Assembly: GCF_001180325.1 (NCBI RefSeq)
Contig: NZ_CVSZ01000061.1
Span: forward strand, 23,221 to 87,220
Reading direction: 5' to 3'
Origin: Prochlorococcus marinus
Lineage (GTDB): Bacteria > Cyanobacteriota > Cyanobacteriia > PCC-6307 > Cyanobiaceae
DNA: 64,000 nt
The notes below the pieces were generated by a model. The model saw only the letters and a program-made list of their open reading frames with translations. It searched no databases and was not told the DNA's origin. The translations under genes were made by a program, and so were the position numbers. This document shows positions 57,307 to 64,000 of the stretch, one piece after another. How positions within the stretch are numbered: the stretch's first letter is position 1; the number at the start of each line of letters is the position of its first letter.

Positions 57307-58521
57307 TTAATCTTTTGTTTTTGAATTTAATTCAGCCCATATTTTATTAGACATACCCCACATATAAATAAAACCCTCCGCTAAAGAATGATTAAAGACA
57401 TCGTCTTTGCTATAAGTTGCCAGATCTTCTCTGTAAAGTGAATTATTTTCCGACATTCTACCGATTACTATTGCGTTCCCCTTATGAAGTCTAATCTTTA
57501 CTCTTCCATTAACTGCAGTTTGAGTCGACGAAATAAATGAATCCAAACTATCTTTAAGAGGTCCAAACCAAAAACCTTGATAGACAAGTTGACCCCATTT
57601 TTTTTCAACTATTCCTTTAAAGTCGACAACGTCTGGATTTAATGTAATGCTTTCTAATTCTTTGTGAGCTTTGATTAAAAGCAAGAGGCCTGGTGTTTCG
57701 TAAATCTCTCTACTTTTAATTCCTACTACTCGATCTTCAATCATATCAATTCTTCCAAAACCATGCTCACCTGCGAGAACATTAGCTTTTTTAATAATTT
57801 CTACGGGGGTTAGAGATTCATCATTAATTCCAACAGGAAAACCATTTTTGAAAATAATTTCTAATTCTTGAGGAGAATCAGGTGAATTCTCAATAGATGA
57901 TGTCATTGCAAAAATATCTTCAGGTGCTTCTTTCATTGGATCTTCTAATATGCCTGCTTCGATACTCCTACCAAGTAAATTAACATCTATTGAATATGGT
58001 GATTTTTTTGATACTGGTGCAGGAATACCAAACTTTTCTCCGTACACTATTGCCTCTTCCCTACTCATATTCCATTCCCTTGCAGGAGTAATTATTTTTA
58101 AATCAGGACCTAAAGCATTTATTGCTAAATCAAATCGAACTTGATCATTCCCTTTACCAGTGCATCCATGAGCCACTGCAGCAGCACTAAACTCTCGAGC
58201 AATATTTACAAGATTTTCCGCAATTAAAGGCCTAGCAAGAGCTGTAGATAAAGGATATTTATCTAAATATAGTGCGTTTGCTCTAATAGCTGGGAAAGCA
58301 TATCTCTCAACAAAACTATTAACTAAATTGCCAACAATTGATTGTGATGCGCCAGAATTTAAAGCTTTTTGCCTAATAAGTTCTAAATCCTCGCCTTGAC
58401 CAAGATCTGCAACAAAAGCAACCACTTCTGAAATTCCATATTCATTTTTTAAATATGGAATACAGACGCTCGTATCAACCCCACCAGAATATGCTAGTAC
58501 AACTTTTTTTATCTGCTCCAT
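57307..58521 (-). CDS. argG: Argininosuccinate synthase
   Basis: It condenses citrulline and aspartate with ATP in arginine synthesis. The 404-residue protein has the PP-loop [33 protein letters not shown], the citrulline-binding [19 protein letters not shown], and [20 protein letters not shown]. Complete. It converges with rpsF, only 3 bases between stops. The small membrane protein gene lies 36 bases upstream. Confidence 0.98.
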   Translation of the reverse strand: MEQIKKVVLAYSGGVDTSVCIPYLKNEYGISEVVAFVADLGQGEDLELIRQKALNSGASQSIVGNLVNSFVERYAFPAIRANALYLDKYPLSTALARPLIAENLVNIAREFSAAAVAHGCTGKGNDQVRFDLAINALGPDLKIITPAREWNMSREEAIVYGEKFGIPAPVSKKSPYSIDVNLLGRSIEAGILEDPMKEAPEDIFAMTSSIENSPDSPQELEIIFKNGFPVGINDESLTPVEIIKKANVLAGEHGFGRIDMIEDRVVGIKSREIYETPGLLLLIKAHKELESITLNPDVVDFKGIVEKKWGQLVYQGFWFGPLKDSLDSFISSTQTAVNGRVKIRLHKGNAIVIGRMSENNSLYREDLATYSKDDVFNHSLAEGFIYMWGMSNKIWAELNSKTKD

Positions 58522-58557
58522 CTAAATTTGCTCCATAAATTTAAATTTTTGACGTAA

Positions 58558-58752
58558 TTAAGAATCTGAAAACTTGTTAAAAACTAACACTATTGTAACT
58601 AAAAGAGCTGGACCAAAAACTAGTAACAAGAGAAGAAAATTATTAATTATTAAAATATTAGGATATAAATATCCTATAAATTTAAATAATCCAGCCAGCG
58701 ACAATGAAATTAGCCAGATAAAAAAATATTTTAAATTTGCTTTATCAAACAA
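58558..58752 (-). CDS. Small two-helix membrane protein, 64 residues
   Basis: The predicted protein has two hydrophobic segments (about residues 9-28 and 34-57) with PNILIINN between them and a polar C-terminus. No family is recognised. The start would be TTG at 58752. A competing frame on the plus strand (58574-58792) is a basic, non-hydrophobic shadow. The minus frame lies 36 bases upstream of argG on the same strand. Confidence 0.55.
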   Translation of the reverse strand: MFDKANLKYFFIWLISLSLAGLFKFIGYLYPNILIINNFLLLLLVFGPALLVTIVLVFNKFSDS

Positions 58753-58805
58753 AGTTTTTCGTGTGCATCATTATGTATTATCGTATATATAGAACGTAAT
58801 CATTA

Positions 58806-59087
58806 ATGGATTCAAATAACTTAAAACTTAGATTAGACGACATTTCTGAAGTCAATCCTGCTTTAACTTGCTACCACAGAGATGATCCAGCTCCTGTGTT
58901 GCCATTAAGAGAGGAACCTGATCTACTATCCTGGCTCGAAAATACAGGTAGACTTGTTGCAGAAAAAGACGGAGATTCACAAGAAATTAGTACTATAGAA
59001 GAAGAAGAACTTTCAGCACTTATGGGAGAAAAAGAAGATTATAAAACTGAAGAAGATCCTTCATTAGAAGATGATTGGGAAGATTAA
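58806..59087 (+). CDS. DUF3134 family acidic protein
   Basis: The 93-residue protein resembles the cyanobacterial DUF3134 family: the N-terminal half has NPALTCYHRDDPAPVLPLRE followed by LLSWLENTGRL. The C-terminal half is strongly acidic, ending EEDPSLEDDWED. No function is established for the family. Its last 17 bases overlap the start of mraY in another frame, so the two are probably cotranscribed and perhaps coupled. Confidence 0.8.
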   Translation: MDSNNLKLRLDDISEVNPALTCYHRDDPAPVLPLREEPDLLSWLENTGRLVAEKDGDSQEISTIEEEELSALMGEKEDYKTEEDPSLEDDWED

Positions 59088-60147
59088 CAAGTTTAACTTT
59101 GAATCTTTATTTATATTAAATACTTTTGCTTTAATAGTTACCTCCTATTTTTTTAATAATTTTATTTTTATAGGAGTTTACTTATTATTCTTCTTTATTT
59201 CTATTTTCACAACGAAAAATGGTCTAAAGATTATCAAAAAATTTAATTTACTTCAAAATATTAGAAATGAAGGCCCAGCCAATCATTTAAAAAAAAGTGA
59301 TACACCAACAATGGGTGGGATTTTTATGATAATCCCTTTCTTAATTTTTCTTTTGATAATAACCATAAATTTAAGTTCCCTAAAATTATTTCTTTTATTA
59401 CTTACTATTTTTGGATTCTTTATTACAGGATTTTTAGATGATTATTTAAGCATTAAAAAAAAAGAGAACACAGGTTTAAAAACAAAACAGAAATTTATCC
59501 TACAGAGTATTATCTCAATAATTTTTATATTGATAGCAAATGAAAAAATTTTAATCAGTCCATTAATAACAGTTTCTGACTCCTGGGGAATAAATATGAA
59601 TATTTTAATATTGCCAGTTTCTTTTTTAGTACTTGTGGGCATGAGTAATTCAGTCAATTTGACTGATGGACTAGATGGATTAGCAGCTGGATGCAGTGGA
59701 ATTACCTTTTATGGATTAGGAACAGAAATATTAATGAAAGAACAGCAAGAACTTTTTGTTTTTAGCATTTTATGTTTTTCGATGTCAGGCATATGCTTAG
59801 GATTTCTCAAATATAATAGTTATCCTGCAAAAATATTTATGGGTGACACAGGATCTCTAAGTATTGGAGCAATTCTGGGTTCAATAGCGTTATTAACCAA
59901 TAGCGTTTTTACCTTATCTATTTTCTCAGGAATATTTATTATTGAATCGTTATCAGTAATGATTCAAGTAGGGTTTTTTAAAATTACAAAAAAAATATTT
60001 CATAGAGGTAAACGCATATTTTTAATGGCTCCACTACACCACCACTTTGAACTTAAAGGAGTTAAGGAACAAAAAATAGTTGAAAATTTTTGGAAAATCA
60101 ACATTTTACTTGTAATTTTAGGTATAGTTTTAAAAATCAATCTTTGA
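59071..60147 (+). CDS. mraY: Phospho-N-acetylmuramoyl-pentapeptide-transferase
   Basis: It makes lipid I from UDP-MurNAc-pentapeptide and undecaprenyl phosphate at the inner membrane. The 358-residue polytopic protein has TPTMGGIFMIIPF, GFLDDYLSIKK, the catalytic SVNLTDGLDGLAAG, AKIFMGDTGSLSIGA and the histidine-rich loop MAPLHHHFELKG. About ten hydrophobic helices are present. The start at ATG 59071 lies inside the end of the DUF3134 gene. Confidence 0.97.
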   Translation: MIGKINKFNFESLFILNTFALIVTSYFFNNFIFIGVYLLFFFISIFTTKNGLKIIKKFNLLQNIRNEGPANHLKKSDTPTMGGIFMIIPFLIFLLIITINLSSLKLFLLLLTIFGFFITGFLDDYLSIKKKENTGLKTKQKFILQSIISIIFILIANEKILISPLITVSDSWGINMNILILPVSFLVLVGMSNSVNLTDGLDGLAAGCSGITFYGLGTEILMKEQQELFVFSILCFSMSGICLGFLKYNSYPAKIFMGDTGSLSIGAILGSIALLTNSVFTLSIFSGIFIIESLSVMIQVGFFKITKKIFHRGKRIFLMAPLHHHFELKGVKEQKIVENFWKINILLVILGIVLKINL

Positions 60148-60157
60148 AGAATTTGTT

Positions 60158-60403
60158 ATGAATTTTTTTACATGGAAAGATAATGGATTAACAAGTGATT
60201 GCTCAAGTCTTGATGCAATGGCATCAAGATTTGAAGAAACTGCTAACTTAATGAAAAAACTATCTAAAAAAGGCTTTAAACTTAAGAAAACTCAAAATAA
60301 TCAACTCATTCTTCACCCTGATCCTGAAGTTTTTAATCAATGGGGTTTTATAAGTGAAGAAGTCCCTTTTAAACAACTTTGTTTAATGTCAGATGAAGAA
60401 TAA
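60158..60403 (+). CDS. Small hypothetical protein, 81 residues
   Basis: I do not recognise a family name. The protein reads SLDAMASRFEETANLMKKLS, then KKGFKLKKTQNNQLILHPDP, ending in an acidic tail. The pattern suggests a helix followed by a beta-hairpin. It lies 10 bases after mraY on the same strand and its last 67 bases overlap the 3' end of the convergent sps gene. Composition and spacing favour a real gene. Confidence 0.7.
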   Translation: MNFFTWKDNGLTSDCSSLDAMASRFEETANLMKKLSKKGFKLKKTQNNQLILHPDPEVFNQWGFISEEVPFKQLCLMSDEE

Positions 60404-61746
60404 CTATTTGAACTTGAAAATTCTTGAGTTAGCACTGATAAATAATTGCGTACATGAGTGTTCCAACTAAAGTGTCTGTTAACCCCCTCAATTCCATTTC
60501 TGCTCCATATTTTCCACTGATTATTATTAGATATTCCTTTTTCAAGAATTACTTTTAACTCATTAATATCGGTAACATCTACTAAAAGTCCATTTTCACA
60601 TTTTGAACGAATTTCTTTTGGCCCTCCATCATTTGTTGATATTATTGGTAATCCACATGAAGATGCTTCAAGAAGCGTTAAACCAAAAGGCTCGGTTAAA
60701 GCTGGATTTACAAATACACCACCTCTGCTAGCAGCCCACCTATATAAAGCGGGAATCTGACTTGGAAGGTGTTTTTTAGGATAAGCTACCTTTCCATACA
60801 AATTATATTTATCAATTGTTTCAAAAATATTATTGAAAACATCTTTTTGTTGAGGTTCAAGTTTTGAAGTACTTTCTCTACAACCCAAAATCAAAATTAA
60901 ATTAGTTTTTCTTTTTAATTTTTCAGATCTTCCATATGCTTCAATCAAGGATGGTATATTTTTTCTTCGTACAGCTCTAGAAATCGTCAAAAATGGAGGT
61001 TTAGTAGAATCCTTTAGAAAGGGTTTCATCATGTTATCAATTTCAGCTGTCTCACTTGTGGAGTGAATATGGTGAAATTTATTATGATCAACACCAGGAG
61101 GAATAACTTTAGCTTTGTGAGGTGAAAAAGAAGAATATTGAGAATATTGATAAACTGACTCTTGTTTAGTACTAGTAACGACAATATCTGCAGACATCAA
61201 TGCTTTTTCTTCTGCCTCAATTCTTTTACTTATAGAGTAAAGTTTTTCTATTTGATTACTTTTTAAACCAGTATCTAGCAATTTCCTTTTTTTCTCTCTT
61301 CCTAAAGAATGACCAGTAAAAATAAGAGGAACGTTTAAACATTTACTTAGTTTAACTCCTACGTATCCAGCATCTGCATAATGTGCATGAATGAAATTAG
61401 GCTTTTTGTTTTTTTTATAGTAAGAAATGAGTTTTTCAGTTAAATGATCTAAATAAGGCCAAAGCAATTCCTTTCTTAAATATTTGTTAGGTCCAAATTT
61501 GAATCTTAAGATTCTAACTCCAGGCTCTACAAATTCTTCTTCTTGAGAATATTCATCTCCTACTTTAGGGTCCTTTATTAAACGAGTAACTAAATCAACT
61601 TGATCAACTTCTGAAGTATTAGCCAAACTTTTAATTAACTCTAAAACGTATTGTGTTTGTCCTCCTGTATCTGCATCCCTGCCTAGCTCAAGATTTTTAG
61701 AACGTATAAGACCATGTAAATGTAAATGTAAAAATTTCAATCTCAT
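60337..61746 (-). CDS. sps: Sucrose-phosphate synthase, single glycosyltransferase domain
   Basis: It makes sucrose 6-phosphate from UDP- or ADP-glucose and fructose 6-phosphate, giving a compatible solute. The GT4 protein has HLHLHGLIRSKNLELGRDAD with DTGGQTQYVLELIKSLA, HAHYADAGYVGVKLS, LGREKKRKLL, TISRAVRRKNIPSLIEAYG, and NPALTEPFGLTLLEASSCGL. At 469 residues it ends after the GT domain. The HAD phosphatase-like C-terminal domain of two-domain SPS proteins is absent, and no frame for it follows. A strong SD GGAGGA (61755-61760) supports the ATG at 61746. Confidence 0.92.
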   Translation of the reverse strand: MRLKFLHLHLHGLIRSKNLELGRDADTGGQTQYVLELIKSLANTSEVDQVDLVTRLIKDPKVGDEYSQEEEFVEPGVRILRFKFGPNKYLRKELLWPYLDHLTEKLISYYKKNKKPNFIHAHYADAGYVGVKLSKCLNVPLIFTGHSLGREKKRKLLDTGLKSNQIEKLYSISKRIEAEEKALMSADIVVTSTKQESVYQYSQYSSFSPHKAKVIPPGVDHNKFHHIHSTSETAEIDNMMKPFLKDSTKPPFLTISRAVRRKNIPSLIEAYGRSEKLKRKTNLILILGCRESTSKLEPQQKDVFNNIFETIDKYNLYGKVAYPKKHLPSQIPALYRWAASRGGVFVNPALTEPFGLTLLEASSCGLPIISTNDGGPKEIRSKCENGLLVDVTDINELKVILEKGISNNNQWKIWSRNGIEGVNRHFSWNTHVRNYLSVLTQEFSSSNSYSSSDIKQSCLKGTSSLIKPH

Positions 61747-61946
61747 TCAGCAAGTCCTCCGATCAACGGCTTCTATACAAATAAGATAAATTTTCTAAGG
61801 AAATATTAAGAAAGCATTATGATTTGAAACTTTTTTAATATAAAAATTTTCAAAAAAGCAGTTATAGATAAGTTTTATCCCCCTTTAAAAAAAAATTTCG
61901 TATTGCTGAAATAATTAAAATAAAAAGAAATACAACAAGAATTTTC

Positions 61947-64000
61947 TTATTTCAGAACCTTTTTAAGATATTTTGCTGTATGACTTTTAGGATTTTTAGC
62001 TACATCCTCAGGAATACCTTCTGCAATGATTTCTCCTCCTTTATCCCCTCCATCAGGTCCTAAATCGATAATCCAATCTGAACATCTAATAACATCTAAA
62101 TTATGTTCAATAACAATTACTGAATTACCTTTATCTACCAAACGTTGTATCACATCCATTAATTTATGAACATCATAAAAACTTAACCCTGTAGTTGGTT
62201 CATCAATCAAATATAAAGTTTTTCCAGTAGCCCTTTTTGACAATTCCGTGGCCAACTTAACTCTTTGAGCCTCTCCACCAGATAATGTAGGAGCTGGCTG
62301 GCCTAATTTGACATATCCTAAGCCAACATCAACCAATGTAGATAATCTATCAGCAGCTTGAGGTATAGCAGAAAAAGTTTCTGCAGCTTGTTCAACAGTC
62401 ATCTCTAAAACATCAGATATATTAAAACCTTTATATTTAACTTGAAGAGTTTCTCTATTAAAACGAGCTCCTTTACATACTTCACATTGAACATAAACAT
62501 CAGGTAAAAAATTCATTTCAATAACATTAACTCCCTGACCTTTACAAGCTTCGCATCTTCCTCCTTTCACATTAAAGCTAAATTGACCAGCCTGATAACC
62601 TCTTGCTTTTGCTTCTACTGTTGCAGTAAATATCTGCCTTATAGGGTCAAAAGCACCTGTATATGTAGCAGGATTTGATCTTGGAGTTCTTCCTATTGGA
62701 GATTGATCAATAACGATAACTTTATCAATTGCCTTTATGCCCTTTAGCTCTTTTACTCCTTGAGGAAAAGGAACTTTTAATCCTAAAGAGTGACACAATG
62801 CAGGATGCAGTAATTCATTTATCAAAGTGCTCTTTCCACTTCCACTTACACCAGTTACAGAAACTAACCTTCCTAAAGGAAATTCCACAGAAATATTTTT
62901 TAAATTATTTTTAGAGCAATTATTTAAAATTAAACTTTTTTTAAAAGATGATCTACGTTCTTTTGGAGTAGGAATTGACTTCCTACCACTGAGATAAGCT
63001 CCAGTTAATGACCTTTCTGAATTTAAAACGTCTTGATATGATCCTTTAGCTATTATTTCCCCACCATAAACACCTGCCCCTGGACCAATATCTACTAAAT
63101 AATCTGCTGATTTCATAGTATCTTCATCATGTTCAACCACGACCAAAGTATTTCCCAAGTCTCTTAAGCTTTTTAATGTTTCTAATAATCTGTCATTGTC
63201 TCTTTGATGCAAACCAATACTTGGTTCATCTAAAACATATAAAACACCAGTAAGACCTGCTCCTATTTGTGTAGCCAATCTAATACGCTGAGCCTCACCA
63301 CCAGACAAAGTCATAGCTGGTCTATCTAAAGTCAAATAATCTAAACCGACATTAATTAGAAACTTTAAACGTAAACGAATCTCTTTTAAAACCAATTCAC
63401 CTATCTGCTTTTGTTTTTCTGATAAAGATATATTTTCCTTCTTTATCTTCCCTAAACCCATAATGCGCTCTACGTGGTAAAGGGTTTCAGAAACGCTTAT
63501 AGAAGTTAAGTCAGTAATGTTGTATGGTCCAAGTTTAACAGCCAAAGCCTCAGGTCTTAATCTTTTTCCAGAGCATGTCTTGCAGGGAACTAATTCTAGA
63601 TACTTTTCTAATTTTTGTTTTACTGATTCTCCATTGGCCTCATTTAATTGCCTTTCTAATATTGGCAAAATCCCCTCAAAAGGTCTTTCAAAACCACTAG
63701 AAGTTTTAAAACGACTATCAGCTTGAATTAATATTGGTTTATCTGATCCCAAAAGTAGAACTTTTTTTTGCAAATCACTTAAATCTTTCCAAGGAGTTTT
63801 TAATTCAAAACCATAAGCTTGTCCTACGGAATAAAGTAAAGAGAAGTAATAAGTATTATCTTTTTCACTCCAAGGAGCTATTGCGGCATAAACAGGCAAT
63901 GTTTTATCAGGTATAACCCTATCCGCAGTAAATTTTTTTAAAAAACCAATCCCATGACAATCTGGACAAGCCCCATATGGGCTATTAAAAGAAAATAATC
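61947..64000 (-). CDS. uvrA: Excinuclease ABC subunit A, 5' end cut by window
   Basis: It is the damage-recognition ATPase of nucleotide excision repair. The frame stays open to the right edge through CPDCHGIGFLKK and PDKTLPVYAAIAPW, so the N-terminal part including the first Walker A lies outside. Visible are the first ABC signature LSGGEAQRIRLATQIGAGL with Walker B VLYVLDEPSIGLH, the second Walker A GVSGSGKST, the second zinc finger CEACKGQG...CEVCKGARF, and the second signature LSGGEAQRVKLATEL with LYLIDEPTTGLS. It is separated from sps by 200 AT-rich bases in which I see nothing beyond the sps SD. Confidence 0.98.
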   Translation of the reverse strand, partial: LFSFNSPYGACPDCHGIGFLKKFTADRVIPDKTLPVYAAIAPWSEKDNTYYFSLLYSVGQAYGFELKTPWKDLSDLQKKVLLLGSDKPILIQADSRFKTSSGFERPFEGILPILERQLNEANGESVKQKLEKYLELVPCKTCSGKRLRPEALAVKLGPYNITDLTSISVSETLYHVERIMGLGKIKKENISLSEKQKQIGELVLKEIRLRLKFLINVGLDYLTLDRPAMTLSGGEAQRIRLATQIGAGLTGVLYVLDEPSIGLHQRDNDRLLETLKSLRDLGNTLVVVEHDEDTMKSADYLVDIGPGAGVYGGEIIAKGSYQDVLNSERSLTGAYLSGRKSIPTPKERRSSFKKSLILNNCSKNNLKNISVEFPLGRLVSVTGVSGSGKSTLINELLHPALCHSLGLKVPFPQGVKELKGIKAIDKVIVIDQSPIGRTPRSNPATYTGAFDPIRQIFTATVEAKARGYQAGQFSFNVKGGRCEACKGQGVNVIEMNFLPDVYVQCEVCKGARFNRETLQVKYKGFNISDVLEMTVEQAAETFSAIPQAADRLSTLVDVGLGYVKLGQPAPTLSGGEAQRVKLATELSKRATGKTLYLIDEPTTGLSFYDVHKLMDVIQRLVDKGNSVIVIEHNLDVIRCSDWIIDLGPDGGDKGGEIIAEGIPEDVAKNPKSHTAKYLKKVLK

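Noticed and set aside
58574..58792. 72-residue basic frame on the plus strand
   Set aside because: It is the antisense of the two-helix membrane protein. Only the minus frame gives a sensible hydrophobic pattern.

Overview
The window is a gene-dense, AT-rich stretch of a picocyanobacterial chromosome, most likely high-light-type Prochlorococcus. This rests on base composition, very short spacers, small proteins and gene content: clpP-clpX, sulfolipid genes sqdB/sqdX, a delta-9 acyl-lipid desaturase, a DUF98 chorismate lyase, a DUF3134 protein, dnaK2, a non-essential-type sigma-70 and sucrose-phosphate synthase. I see about 60 protein genes, one tRNA, and no rRNA, insertion sequence, integrase, prophage or CRISPR. 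No stretch above about 210 bases lacks a gene. Both ends cut a gene: clpP on the left and uvrA on the right.

Layout. 1-3919 (+): Clp protease subunit, its ClpX unfoldase, and the clamp-loader gene dnaX. 3921-6788 (-): a processive GT2 glycosyltransferase and a SpoIID/SPOR envelope protein. 6880-11369 (+): ribosomal proteins L35 and L20, a TPR protein, thiG, and the sulfolipid pair sqdB-sqdX. 11385-17119 (-): a small unknown, gcvP, gcvH, a PLP C-S lyase-like gene and an HTH-like protein. 17195-22654 (+): desC, rplI, dnaB, mnmG, chorismate lyase. 22634-23808 (-): an unknown and a SprT-like protein. 23894-25921 (+): an NTF2-like membrane protein, a T4-like ATP-dependent DNA ligase and a 50-residue ORF. 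25926-29804 (-): a TVP38-family protein, valS, an A-type Fe-S carrier and tRNA-Val. 29903-40705 (+): a long run mazG, speE, speB, gcvT, aspS, pyrG, queE, queC, pabB, pabC. 40678-41493 (-): cobA. 41524-46760 (+): MFS exporter, ppk, sigma factor, phytol-kinase-like protein. After that come a class I DAHP synthase (-), acnB and a ClC transporter (+), purU (-), an FAD oxidase (+), dnaK2 (-), aroE and rpsF (+), argG and a small membrane protein (-), a DUF3134 protein, mraY and an 81-residue protein (+), and sps and uvrA (-).

The genes are mainly core metabolism and information processing. Themes include one-carbon and glycine metabolism (gcvP, gcvH, gcvT, purU), chorismate use (aroE, DAHP synthase, pabB, pabC, chorismate lyase), membrane lipids (sqdB, sqdX, desC), polyamines (speE, speB) and queuosine (queE, queC).

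I did not find a new multi-gene system. The best leads are small and regulatory. dnaX carries an E. coli-like minus-1 frameshift cassette: an SD-like AGGAG, an A AAA AAA slip site and a stop three codons later. An inverted repeat lies between an HTH-like gene and desC. Short leader reading frames end exactly on the start codons of pyrG and rpsF. A tRNA-Val lies 15 bases upstream of an Fe-S carrier gene. The ATP-dependent ligase resembles phage T4 gp30.
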